DNA from: Cylicocyclus nassatus
Taxonomy: Eukaryota; Nematoda; Chromadorea; Rhabditida; Strongylidae
Reading direction: 5' to 3'
Length of the DNA: 64,000 bases
Assembly (NCBI GenBank): GCA_958299035.1
Contig: CATQJL010000316.1
Location: 91,224,443 to 91,288,442, forward strand
The notes under the pieces were generated by a model, which did no database searches, was not told the DNA's origin, and was given only the letters and a program-made list of their open reading frames with translations. Positions 34,236 through 47,600 of the stretch are shown in pieces. The position numbers were made by a program, and so were the translations under genes. Each line of letters starts with the position of its first letter. The first letter of the stretch is position 1.

Positions 34236-37200
34236 GATATCGCCGGTTGCCGCAGAACTGTTGTGCTGATTCATTTTGAAGCAAAATGCATTTGCAAAAA
34301 CACTTTTTGGATCTTGTGAATAAGCACCAGCTTATCTTCTTCTTCTCCTCCTCCCCCTCCCCCTCCCGGCCATTCAAGTTTCCCCACTTAAGCGCATTAA
34401 GAAGTTTGCTGTATCTACCGGATATAGCGAATGCACTTTGCTGCAAGATGTTCCTAAAATGTTGCGGCTGGGGATTTGTGACTCACTCATGTCTTTGTCT
34501 CCCACTCCAAATTATAGTAAATAAGCTTAGACTACTGAGAACCGAATCTTGCCTTAAATGATGGCTATTTTTCAAAAATTAGGCCAGGTATACCGTAACA
34601 GCTTTTTTCTAAATGAAAATAATTATCATAACATCTTAGAAACTTCGAGGAAAATCTTTTGTTTCAATCTAATATTTTCAAATAAACCATCACGGACTAG
34701 AAATGGCGATAGAAATTTCATTTTTTTGCCAAAGCTGCACTGACCTTCTCCAAACAGGTAAATCTGTAGAACAGAATTATAACCACGAATTTTTGGTCGC
34801 AGGCAATAGTTTTTGAGAATCAATTTCGCGCGAAAAATCCAAAAAAAAAACTGCTTTTCGTGTTTGGCTTATTGGTATATATCTGTTACTTGATTTCTAA
34901 CCATAAAAAAAATATAATTTGCGGAGGTTGTAGATGTAGAGAGTATGTGTCTGAGCAAGTAGGAAATTCGTAGGTAATTTTTGAACAGAGATACAATATT
35001 TTCTCGACTATTTCGGCATTTATATTCTTATTTGGCTTAGAGTGTAATGCAAACTTTGAGCAAATTTTTGGGCACTGTCTTATAGAGCTTGTTTTGCTTG
35101 GGCCAAAGCAATGGTACCATAACCTATTTTTAGGAACAAAATGGACATTGAGGGAGAAAAAAAGGTAGAAATTTCAGGGAATTTCTAATTTCAAAGCCTT
35201 TAAGCAGATAATATAATCCGCATAATGACAAAATACATTTATAAAAACTGAGTTTCCAATAACAGACTCCTCTTCCGATATTTCTATGAATTTTGATGAG
35301 GCCACCTACTGCATTTTAATGAGACTCGGCTGCATGTATATATTCTTGTCATGTAAGTGATGGTATTTGCGGAAAGTATTCAATTTTGCAAGTCATCTCG
35401 AAGCCTTTGCATAAAGTTTGATGCCCATTTAAGGGCTTTCTTTTCAAATTTCCCTTTCATCAGCACGTTACTTGCTAAATTTGGTGAGTCATCTTTGTTG
35501 TTGCTTCACCTCAACCCATTAGGTTCATCATAATTCTTGCGCCAAAATTTCTGAAGTTCTGTTACTTTCTCCAACTTCAATGAAATCTTTTAATTTGATA
35601 CCTAAGAGAGAGAGGAACTCTTGTGCTTTCTGCTAGTGCTCAGTTTCGAAATTTCTTGAGAGCACATGATAACGATATGAGCTGATTAAGAGAAATACCC
35701 AAAAAGTAATTTTCCGATCTTTGGTCACTAGAATTGCTACTACTAAAATTACTAAAAATTATTGATAAAATACTAAAATTCAAATTTATTTTTGTTCTTG
35801 GATTGATGGCATGCTCTTTTTGACTATGGAAAATTGGTAGTGATTTGATATCTCACGAACAGTTACGAACTTCGATTTTTCAAAATTGTCCTACTTTTGT
35901 TTCATATCGAGTTTCTAGTCTATAAGATACCACTTTTGATATACGCACAAAGAGCATATTCTTTCAATTGATTAGTTTGTTTGGGCATTTTTGAAACAAT
36001 TTTGTTCTGTTTTCTGGTGCAAGGATTGTGCATCAACTTAATAATTCCTGAACCACAAAATGTTTCCATTTTCATATACAAACCAAAAGGAGACAAAAAG
36101 TATAGCTCTACGCTTAGGGGCGGAACAAGTCGGCTACTGGGTAATATTCTGCGCGGACGTAGGATTCACAAAGTTATGCATATGATGAATGTTTGCTGGG
36201 GTACTCTCATAATTAGTTTGTCATCGGCTTACTTCGTTGCTGCCTTCACCTCTCATTGACCATCATACCATATACTGATTGAAAAAATCCAAGTTTTTTG
36301 TTTAGTTCTGAAAAAATCCCGCAATTCTACTTTTACTGACCATATTCGCCTTACGTTCAGATATCCTCAAAAGGAAAGGAGCATTTCCAAAATGGTAAAA
36401 ATCTATTCATGATATAGCATATTTTGAGGGTTCAAAGACGAAAGAGGTGCTAAATGCATGTGCACTTGTAAAAGCATTTAATTGCTTCTCCATTAGCTTT
36501 CCTGAAAGCTTTTAGTTTTCGCTCGTCAGTGACAAGATGACGTTTACAGTTTTCGTTTTCTTTGCATTACGAACAAAGACGCTAAATTCTGCTCGTATCA
36601 CAATTTGCAGGAGCAGCTATGATCATCACAGCTAAGATAGAATTGGAATAAATTCATTTATTGTGATATTATAGTATCTATAGAATAAAAATATTTCAAT
36701 GAATGGTTTGAATAATTTGATATTTATTATGATAATTTATTCTCACTTATCTACACATAGAATATTTACTCTTTCATATACTCTTTCTTTTGATAACTAG
36801 CGAGGCAATCGCCACATTCTCAGATATTTTTGTGGATCTTAAATATTATTCAAATATCACTTTTGTAATTGTTATTCTCCCGCTACCTTTATTTCGCTAG
36901 CTTCGATATATAGGTAAATATCAACTTTAATTAGTTTCACTAACAACTCAGGCATTTTACTCACGTAAAGAAAGGCTTAATCTCTACAAGCGTGTCGATT
37001 TATCATGCAAATCAACATATGATATAACGCTCTCCCTTTTTTGCGTTCTTCATCATCCTCCCTTCCCCTCCCCCATTATTTCTTGCAACATTCTATTTTG
37101 AAGCAGCTTTGTCATGAGTAGAGCAAAACCTGACTAGCCGCTGTGAACGTCTAGTTCCGCCCCCTCAACTATGTGCTTAACTCATCGTCATAAAGCACGA

Positions 37201-38356
37201 GGTCGCCCTTTCCCTTTTTTGTTCTTGCACTTTTCTACAGAAGCCCGAAAAATTATTGAGAAGCATTGTATCATAGATTAAAATCTGTTTCTGCACTCTT
37301 TTTGTTCTGAAAAGACTATCAATGTGGATAATTCGTTTTGGATTCATTATCTCTGCATAACATGGTCTAATGTGCAGGCTAGATAATAATGCTTGTTGCA
37401 AGACTCATTATTTGGCAGCATAAACTTCTTTCACCTCGTTTTTTATGGTTGGAAAAACGTCCAATTTAAAAGTGCAATGGATGAATGACGCAAATAGCTG
37501 CAAATCCCTTCACGTAATTAAATGGACCATTCTCAAAAGTAAAACTTTATAGCGGAGAATTCTTATGAAACGTACTGCAATTTTCTATTATCCGGTTCAA
37601 CCTCATGCTTCATTTTGTGCTTGACATCATTGCTGTTATTTTTAGAAGCTCAACGAATTGCTTTCTGAGCTAATCTCAAAACAATTAGATACGTCTTCTT
37701 CCACTTGCATTAGTCGACTATAGAACAGCGTCGAAGAAGTAATCCTCTCACACTTTTTAGATTTGTACAGCAAAAGATTTGAAAAACCATCTGCGAAATT
37801 CTCCCTAAAGAAAGATGAAAAAGTTTTTTTTTGATATGCTCGGACTTTCAAAAACTTCAAGTGCATGCAGGTTTTCTAGTCCCGGCCCGATGAACCTATA
37901 ATGGGCATTGTCCCAACCTAATGAACCTTATAATGGGCATTATCTTAAGTTGTATATTGCACTCTTACTCAAGCAGATGAGATTAGCACTTTCATATTCT
38001 CTACTTTCTCTAAATTACTCGTAATTAGACGGTTAATTATGATTTCTAAGCAGAGCGTAAGCGGTAATACATGCACTTTGAGCTTCACATTATTAATTTA
38101 GGTTTTCTGAGTGTATTAATGAAATCTTACGCTCTTCAGTCCTTTATATGATGAGTTTCCCTCGCAAAACACATTTAGAATCGAGGTTTATTGCTTATTA
38201 GTCCTTATATATAAGACCAAAGATTTACTAATGTAGCAGAATAAACGATTGTCGCTGGCACTAAACCATGTCTAGCTTGCAGATGTCACATTTACTTCGT
38301 CCACATAAGACGCTACGTATCCATTAGTAAAGTGATTTTCTTTTGAACCTGGAACA
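34236..38356. other. Gene-poor region
   Basis: About 4.1 kb with no supported gene. A TAGAGCTTGTTTTGCTTG block near 35088 is a weak match to the fold-back ends at 62.8-63.5 kb. A 30-bp direct repeat is annotated separately. Confidence 0.45.
37889..37948. repeat. 30-bp direct repeat, two copies
   Basis: GATGAACCTATAATGGGCAT is followed about 30 bp later by AATGAACCTTATAATGGGCA. A minimal tandem duplication of unknown origin. Confidence 0.7.
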
Positions 38357-38559
38357 CAACTGGGCCCAGCTGGCACCGAGTCGAGCTGGATATCGTTTTT
38401 GCTGTCAAAAAGTCACAAAAACCTTTTTAGTCGACGTTTCGTTTTTTGAGGCTTCTTTACGTTTAGGGGTTAGGGTCAAAGGGGACTTCCTAAAGTTTTG
38501 CGAAAGTCAAGGAGAACTTCGTTTTGAAATTTCTCTGGTGTCAACTCGCGCCAAGTCCT
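38357..38559. mobile_element. MITE with AGGGCTCGGCAC ends (copy 2, diverged)
   Basis: Matches the 33.99-34.24 kb element through most of its length (AGCTGGCACCGAGTC, TATCGTTTTTG, TTTACGTTTAGGGGTTAGGG, GCGCCAAGTCCT), with small indels. Confidence 0.65.
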
Positions 38560-41013
38560 GACATGGAATTATATATTACTTCTGGAATATGTTAGTGATT
38601 TGAAAAGTAACGAGAACTCATACTTTTTGAACCTTTCCTCATATCAACTAGTATTGATAAACAAATACTCTGATAGATACCGACACATCTTTTCCTTTTC
38701 TTTCCAGCAGTCTTGCTTTCTAGACGTCTTTCTGAATTTGGTAAATTCAACCACAAAAGTTTTTTAAATCAGCTTTTTTACCTCTCATTAAGCGCACACC
38801 TTTGTACGAGAATTTGGGAGCATATTATTAGCGCTTAACTTCATTACAAAATCGATCGAGTTTGATAATTAAGCTTGGAACCGTTAAGCTTCCAAGGGTT
38901 TTAGAGTGTTTGTGTTTGTTGCATTTTTCTTTTACGACTTTTCAAAAATTGGGGCCTCCGAGAAATCACTTTGAAAACCTCCGAAAGGCAATTTTGGAGA
39001 TGATTAAGGGAAGATTTGCACTGATAAAGAGATGCTCTTTTTTATGTGATTAGATTCTCCTGAGAACATTGAAATGACAACTTCAGAAATCAAAATGCAG
39101 AAGCATTGTTCTGAAATATCGGGGTTTTTCAAAATTTCGACGACTTAGCTGCTGAAAATATGGAGAAAAGCTGCGTTGAACACTGTTCAAAATACCACAC
39201 TATATTGTCTTACATTATTTTATCCGATTGAAAAGGTTTGACTGTTGAATGAAAAGTCCACGATAATGTGCCTGATATTTTCTTGGAAGAACTTAAATAC
39301 TTTTTGCCGCTCATCAGCCACATTGTTCACTTTATCCCTCTGGTTCTCAAAAACACCTTAATTTCTATATGGCTATGACGAAAATTCTTTTTGCTTTTAC
39401 AAAGCGCTGAAAGTACATTTTCTTTTAACTTTTTGAGGACCTATTGCAACAATTCGAGTACAATTACAAAGCATAACTTTGACTGCTCGGACCATTAACG
39501 TTGACTGCAATCATTATCTCAAAAAACAAGACAATTTGAGCAACTTCTTGCTATTTGTTGGTGCTTTCGTCTGTCATAATGCCGTCTTTGTGATTACGAC
39601 AGAACTCCAACTCCTCAAGATGTTTACATGTCTTAGTCTAATAACAATAAGCATAAAAAGCAAGCATCAAAGAGCGCCTTATTTTTCTTTTTGTGGTAGT
39701 TTTTTCAATCTGAAATATCCAAAATTATGACTAACCATTTAAATACTATACAGTTTTGTCTTATTAGATGACACGTCAATCGAAAGAAATACCAAGTTAT
39801 AGTAACAATGTTTAGCTCTAGTAACGACTACTTATTTCTTCTTGGATTTTTTTTCATCTGGCATACTATTTTCAGACAGACTTCCATTATAGTGGTGTAT
39901 AATTTTATATAAGTCATAACCGTAATATTAGAGGTTCTTCTAGCTCTTAAAATTATAGTTCATAGATTGTGTCAGAGTAATATAATCAAAACTTGTGCAA
40001 TGGGCGCGTAAGAATCTAAACTTTTAGATGATTTGCCCAAGGATAGCTCGAAAGATAGCGAATTCACTGAAATAGGCTTGCAATGTACAAAAGTGAAGAG
40101 AAGAAAGCTGCTCCAACAAGACGTCTAAGCCGTCGTATTTAGGCTGCTTCAAAGACGTTATGGCAGCTTAGGTTTTGATCTATCCTCACAATTTCCAACT
40201 ATCAGATATCATTCGTGTTGTTCATATTGAGTTACGTATATCCATACAAGTGCAAATTGTTTTTCGAAACTTTCTGCATCTGACAGATATATTTTAGAGC
40301 TTCACAGGACGGGGGCATGGAGGGGAGGGGCGTAGAAAACTTCATCGACTGCTTTTGCTTCAGAAAAACACACATTTCATCGTCAAAATGGCTACTCATT
40401 CTTCTGTTTAGCCACTTGTGGAGGCTTTGTGACCTAATCAAGGCTAGGTAATAATCAGAGAGCACGCGCGCGGGACAGACGCAGACTGCGTAGCGGGTGC
40501 GAGCGGGCTTAATTAGGTCACAAATCCTTGCCTTCCAGCCGCCAAGCCAGTTGAATCAAAGGGTTTGGGATGTTGCAAGCTTTGTTAGATGACGTAACTT
40601 CTTTAAAAAAAAGTTATAAGACAAATTTTTTATATAAGAAAAATTTTGTGAATGTCGGATCTATTCGGATGAACACTTTTTTGGTCATTGCTGGACTTCC
40701 ATACTTCTTGAAGGGGTATAGTTACATACACATTCACAATTCAACTTCTAATCATCTTGCAGTTTTACTTACACCTTACTACTCGCTCGTTTCATGGTAC
40801 CTATGTTTGGTAGAGCAAGCATGTTTAGTCGGGTTTTTTAAGATGGGATATATACCAAATAGGAAAGCATAGATCGATTTCAATTCTGCCTTTCTTATCT
40901 GCTGAACGTTCATAGATGAGGATTTGAGGGCTTTTATTAGAGCAAGAAATTGAATGTACAAATAGGACGGAAATTGTGGTGACTTGTTTTAGGCGGAAGG
41001 GTGGCGCCTTTAA
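38560..41013. other. Gene-poor region
   Basis: No supported gene. It contains one small inverted repeat (40421-40532), annotated separately. Confidence 0.45.
40421..40532. repeat. Small inverted repeat around a GC-rich core
   Basis: TTTGTGACCTAATCA and TTAATTAGGTCACAAA flank a GC-rich 70-bp core (GCACGCGCGCGGGAC). Probably a tiny MITE. Confidence 0.6.
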
Positions 41014-41419
41014 AGGCAGTGGATCGGCAAAATCCAACAACTCAGGATTTTAACGCGGTAGGTTCCTTATCGCTCAAGTATGAAAACAATGCAATTCCGG
41101 TTGCACAGCATGCTTTCCCTGCCGAGAAAATCGCTCTCAAACTCACACGCGCAGGCCAATCTTACACGCATCTGGACGAGTTGGCAATTTCCTCTTCACC
41201 ATTGGAGGCTGCCCGCCGCAACGTTATAACCATTGGGCCCTGCAACGATTTAGCGTCATCGGCCTTGCTCCACTCGTCCAATTCCAAAGGGAAGGGCGTT
41301 AAAAAACGATTATTTTCGCCGTTTCCAAGCTTTCAAAAGTGGATTTTCGGGACCAGCGTATTGAATAACCCCAGGTAAGCGCAAATTAGACTAGATTGAG
41401 ATTTGCCGAGCCACTGCCT
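41014..41419. mobile_element. MITE, GGCAGTG ends, TTAA target duplication (copy 2)
   Basis: 406 bp, collinear and closely similar to the element at 19776-20179. It starts with AGGCAGTGGATCGGCAAAAT and has TTAA on both sides. Small differences (AAACAATG for AAAGTG, GCCCTG for GTCCTG) show independent decay. Confidence 0.88.
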
Positions 41420-44256
41420 TTAAGAATTGAGCGGGAGGGTGGCGCTCTTTGCTTCTGTCAATTAACAGGTGGTTTAGTGGTACTGTTTATTACCGTTCGC
41501 TAGGAACGTATCGTTACAAGTGATGAGGAGGCGGCCACGCGCAGAAGGCGTGACCGAAGAGAGAGAGAGGGGGCGGAGGTGAGAGGTTCTGGCATGTGCC
41601 AGAACAGAAATTGTCCTAAAACTTTTTCTAGGGCTGCTAGAAGGCTACTTTGACTAAACATGGTTCCCTTATAATAATTACGCCAAGCTGCTTCACCCGC
41701 CTCAACTGCAATTCACCATACTTTGATCGAAAATCTCCTCCCACCCCTTTCCCCGTCTCTGCTCAATCGCCCACCTCATCCCAATCCAAATTAAATTATA
41801 AGCTATTTCCGTCTTGGAGACGACTTATAAAGAGTCGCGTATGACATCACAGACCCGTTCTTTGCGTGGGGTAATACGTTCTTCACTATTGCTCTACGTT
41901 TGCTCATCACTGACAATTACGCTGCTAAAAGGTGATGAGCGCATGGCATTCAATAGAATTTGGCCGCAGCTTCCAACCTAATGTCTTTTTGAGTCTAGCA
42001 CTAGAATTAGAAAGTTTTACTGTGTTTGTAGGTGACCTGCTTAGCGATCATTCCACACAAACAGTTCTGAATAGTTGTTTTTCTGCACTTTCATTTATTC
42101 TAGCGTGTCTCATATTGGTGTCTCATTAGCTAATGATTACGGTCTTTTTTGTTTATCTGCGAAAGGAAAAATTGCGCTTGCGCTAAATTCAATGCGATAT
42201 AAAAAACAGTCTTTTTATGGAGTTAGAAGAGTCCAAGCAAAAACTTCAAAACCCAAAGAAAATTATCGCCCTGTGATTCATTGATTTTCAAACCTTGGGT
42301 TCGTACTTTATTATTGTACATGCTAATATAATGGATCGATACTCCTACTTGAGGTTTCTGTAATTCAATTAAAAATAACTCTTCTATGGAATGCTCTTTT
42401 TCAGCGCATTAAGGACCACTGTAAAGGGGGAACCTTTTACTATACAATATAGGCTCTATGACTTCTATTCGAAAGATTTTTTAGCCTAAAGATTTCCAAA
42501 AAAATTCATTTGGAGGGCCATAATGAGATCATAACTTTTCTCAAATGTAGCAGAAAAGAGGATTTGTGCAGCTATTGGCAAGATGAGCAGTAGTGTTGAG
42601 GTCAGATTTTATGAAATAATATTTCAGGAAGAAGTACTGAGTACTTACTTTCTTAGCATTTTAGTAGACCAAATTGTCTTGATGATTACTACTCAATTTT
42701 TGGTAAGAGGTAAGAAAAATTTGCATCGTTCGTGAGTAAACCTAATACTATAGCATGTGAAGCTTAACAAAAAAGAAACAACTGGCCTGCAAGGAGGTTT
42801 GGTATCAGAAACTGCAAAGTCCTCATTTTTACGGATTTTCCTGCTTTTGAAATCATTATAATGTGGCCTTTCAGGTCCTTTCCCTGTGAACCTGGTTTTC
42901 AATCTGATCCTTTTTAGAGTTATCAAGTACAGCATACAGGTAGAAATTGAGCGTTCTTCGCACGTTCCAAGATGTCTACATGATTGCTTAGTCCATTTAG
43001 TCATTTTTCCACGCTCTTATATACGAATTCCTTTAATTTTTCCACTTCCTCATGTCCTAATAATACGCTAAGGCTGTGCACTTCTCTTCTTATGAAAGTA
43101 TTAAATGGTAGTTGTTCCAGCATCTCCAACAATGAGCATTTCTGATGCTTAATCTAACCATTTCAGCTAAAAGAACTGAAGCTTTTTGGAAACATATCCG
43201 GTACTGTGTTACCAGCATAGCTAGACCCATTTTGATATAGGAAAGCAACACACATGCCTTTTAGAATCAAGTCATCAAAATTCGACAATTAAGGAATGAT
43301 TAATGTATTCTCACAATGTTCCAGACGGCCTGTAGCTCCATCATTTACAGCTGCGATAGATAAGAAAGCTGGAATTTCTACAAGGCACCTGGCTTATATT
43401 GTGTATTGTTCGAAGACCGATCCCTTACATTACATGAAGTTGCTTGACATTTTTCATTTTTGACGTTTGTCGAAATATCACGATTGTAGCTGTTCTATTT
43501 AGCAAAAACCTCCACTAGCTTTCTTTGCAGGCTTGGATTCTGATCTCATACGAATGACGAGTAATTTTGTTTAGAAAAGTATATTTTCACTATAGTGCTC
43601 TAAAGAGTTAAATGTCTTGCGCTCTAGAGAGAATTTTTTCGTCAAACGTTTACTTTTGATGTTCGATTTTTCATGGCATCAAGCCTCTGTCGCTGTGCCA
43701 CTGAATCTCAGGCAACAATTAACAAATCTCATTAACTGCAAAAAATGTGTGACGGAGCTGACTATAATCTTAGCTAGAAGACATTATGCTGCTTTCTTCA
43801 TGAAAGATAACTCAGTCAGATGATATAAGTAAGACTGCAGTAAATAGCCAAATAGCACAGTTCTGCAAATTAGGATTAGCTAATATGATTCCTTTGTCTG
43901 CCTGCTTTTCTACCAAGAAGATTACCCGTTTGCTTGCTTGGGTGAGTAAAGCCAGGTGTACATTCTTTTTGGACTTGAGATGCTACCTTTCTGATTGATT
44001 GTAGGTGTGGAGATGTAAGAAACTTTTCTTCATCTGTCCAACAACATCTTAAGAAAGTTATCATCTTGAAAAGCTCGTCCATATCCATTGTATAGAGTCG
44101 TAGTGTCATTCATTCGTTCAAAAAGTTAATTTGGTCTTTCATCCTCTAATATAACAATTTCACTTTCCATAGGTTCACCTTGATTGGCATATAATTGTTC
44201 AATTTTCGATTTCGGGTAGCACTGTAAAAAAAGTGCTCTTACGGTAGGAAATAAGT
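41420..44256. other. Gene-poor region
   Basis: No supported gene. A purine-rich GAGAGAGAGGGGGCGG tract occurs at about 41562. ORFs are short and unrecognised. Confidence 0.45.
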
Positions 44257-44690
44257 TATTAGGTTATAACATCTGAAGGAAAACATTCTTATAGCTTTCT
44301 TGGAACATGGTTATTCACTTCCAAATCACTTGGGGGTTCCAGCTTTTAGATGTCTACATGTAAAACATGGAAAATTCAATTTCGATATTTCTGAAATTCG
44401 AATTATTACTGGCACATTTTTGACTTGTTGAAGAGTTTAACCTTCTTAACTGCCCTTAGCACTGAAGCTTCAGCAAAATCCAGAAAAAGCTTAGATAGCT
44501 GAAAAAGAGATTAACATTTTCTAAAGAAAATTTGAGGAGTGAGGTGTCTATAATTTGTCTCCTAACTTACGGTAACTCGTGTAAGTAAATTTGATAAGAC
44601 GATGAATTTGTCCCTTTCTCATGCACTAACATACGAGATTTTGCGAAGTTTCTAGAGTATTGAGAGGATAACGAAGTAAGTTCATCAAAT
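44257..44690. mobile_element. Diverged relative of the 29.05-kb mariner MITE
   Basis: TTATTAGGTTATAACATCTG at the left, and interior blocks in the same order as in the 29.05-kb element (AACTGCCC, TTTCTAAAGAAAATTTGAGG, AGGTGTCTATAATTTGTCTCC, TTTCTAGAGTATTGAGAG). The right end is eroded. Confidence 0.45.
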
Positions 44691-47600
44691 TTATATTTCT
44701 ACCTGAACTGATAAACCCCTGTTTCAAACCTTCCAGTTTGATTCAATCACTCATTCAACACCTTAATCATCGTTTTTTATTAGTTATAGTTTATCGTTTT
44801 ATTATTCACACTACATATTATCGCGTCATTCTAGAAATTTTTCTTACGCCCCTCTCTCTATCTCTTTTGATATGCATGGATTTTTTTTGCAATACAAAAC
44901 GACTGCTGTAGCATGCTCAGTTTATCATTGCTTTTTACTTGCACGGTCAATCATTCTGAATTCAATAAGTCCTCTCGTCCCCTACTAAAGCCGCATACTT
45001 GAGCTTGATGGGCTGATGTGAAGGCTATCAATCTCTATCAACTCTGCACGTCCGCACGAGAGGCCAAAGAGCATTTAGCTCTTCGGGGCTTGTATTTATG
45101 AAAAAAATCCTTAAAAAATAACTTTGTTAGGATAGATATTAGTCAATATTAGTCGAAACGTAAGGTCAATAAAGATCCACCACAAAACCTGGTTGGCAGA
45201 AGAACAATACACGATAACCTTGTTGGGGTTCTTCAGTACTTTTTGGACGATTCAAGAAATAAAGCAGAGGCGCGGTATTCTAAGGTGAAATAAATAACAG
45301 AAATCCGTTTATTTGAGAAAAGCGTCCGAAAAATTGGTCACTTACCATGATTTCAAATCTTACCATCTAAGAAACACCTAAGTTTTTTTCCTCATAACAT
45401 AATCACCTCTGCAAGCAGTCCTCCCCAAACGGCAACAATTCTATTTTGAACTCGATCATCCTAAGTGTTTAATTTTCGAGCATCAAGCTTGTAGAAAAGC
45501 TGGAGAAGACGGGATCGCAAGAAAATAAGTCCTCTAACCAACACTTGCTCTCACTGATACTTCCACATTTGGCAGGAGTTGATGTCATCTACTAGTGACT
45601 AATTCTTCTCCTCCTCCAGCTGGGGACCTCAACTCTGTGAGATTGCCTTCGTCAGCATGATTGAGCACTATCAACTTTTCATTAGTCATAGCATCTGTTC
45701 TACTATTCTAGAAGACCCGTTATAGTCAATAAGACTGGCAATTTTCATGTCCTCAAACAGTAAATATACATTTGAACAATAATACTCCAGAAAAAGTATT
45801 CACTAAGAGCTATAATCTCAACGTTGTTAAAGAGTAGATATATACTCACTTGTCCGATCACGGGGCAAATGTGGTAATCACTGCGCCCCCTTATGTAACT
45901 AATAATAGAGCTACTAACAAAGTTATATTATAAAAAGTATTGAGTAGGAGTATAACTATAAAAGTGGTAAGAATACGTATAAAATGAGTGGCATATCGTT
46001 CTCCCTTCTCTTCCCGTTTAACTTCGAACGGAATGTTGTTTTTAGCTCACCCTTGATAGATAGCAATCCTTGGAACTTAATTAAATATGTGGTAGAGTCC
46101 CCCAAAGCTTTAGCCAAAATCTCTCCAAAAAATTGGAGTATAAATCCCCGCAAATATCTAGAAAAAGCTTATCCTTGGCAAATTTCAAGCAGTTGCCTAC
46201 ATCCATTATCCTGTTCATTCTCCCTTCCCATAGTTTCGGTGTATGTATGGAAATGTCGTAAAAACTCATGACATACTTTTTCCGCAATGCTCTGGAAACG
46301 TTTGACAGAGATATAATCCAAAGACTTGGAGGAATAGAAATAGAATGAGAAAGGAATAGCCATGACGTTAATTTTCATATTGAAAAATGGAAAGAATGGC
46401 CCGGTGGTCCAACATTTTTTGTTGAACTCTTCTTTTTGGCACCAGAAAGACTATTCTTGGAACTTTTGAGCATTTTATCTCAGACCTTATAAATTGAAAG
46501 TACTACTGATCAAAGGCTGTGTGAGATTCTGCCTCCGATCATTGCTGAAAAGCAAAACTGACTGGCTCCGAAAGGATAACGGACTTTTCTCCTCACTATT
46601 TCAAGCCCCCTTGCTTAGAGTGTCCATCATCTGGCCTCCTGAGGATTTCATAAGACCTAGTACAACTTATTTTAGTACTTCTCAGTTTAGGTCCCCCCTT
46701 GCAGCACATCTAATTTCCCAAGCATCCGCGATTCCCGAACACGTAATTCAACAACTCTTCGCTTTCAAAGTGCTCAACGTCTTGATCAGAATTGTTTTTG
46801 ACTTACTTCCTTGTTTATAGGCAAGCGCCATTAAATAATCATAAAGTCGTTCGAAGTCTGGTCTCGGAAATCACGCATTGCTACTTCGCGTTGCTTTATT
46901 TTCGAAGCCGATGGGAGTCACTTCTTGATGCTTACTTGAGTGGCTAATTTTTGAGCTGAATTATCTTATTGATTTCTTGACACGAATCATTCAGAAGTAA
47001 GAAAAGCGGAAAAACTATGCGAGAAATAATCACAAAAGTGCTTTTAGTTTGTATCTTTTCTTCAAAAACATTAGATAGTCAAAAGCCGCATTATAGCTTC
47101 CAATTTCTCCGGAAACCTTTACAAACTTTGGCAGAGTCTCTTCTTCGAGTATATGAGTAGAGGACAAAAGATATTCATTGGTATCATTTTCAGTCTCACG
47201 AATATGAGTTACAGTACATTCGGAAGCTCTGTAAGCGTCCATTCTCCATTTCGTAAATTCTCTCAGTCGTCTAGACATCCGAAGTCTTAAGCCTACAATA
47301 ACGCAAATTAGAAATTTGCCGAAATTAATTCAGAAGAAGTTTCAAAAACCCAAAAAAGTAGATTTTTCATGGATAACATGTATGTGTCAAGAATCACAAC
47401 TTCGCATGTTCTGAAAATTGGCAAAAAACCTTATAGGAAACTTTGAAGGTTTTTTTTGCAAGAGTAACAAAATCTGCGATCTGACCCAATATTATATTCA
47501 GTGGTCAACTATGTGAATACAGTTTTCGTTGACCAACGGTAGTAAGAAATTTCTGTCAAACTGCTGGAAATACGACAATATTCAAGCTTTTTCCATCTTG

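Noticed and set aside
35981..36259. ORF beginning with a signal-peptide-like segment
   Set aside because: The apparent start is TTG, not ATG, and no acceptor precedes it; nothing else supports a gene.
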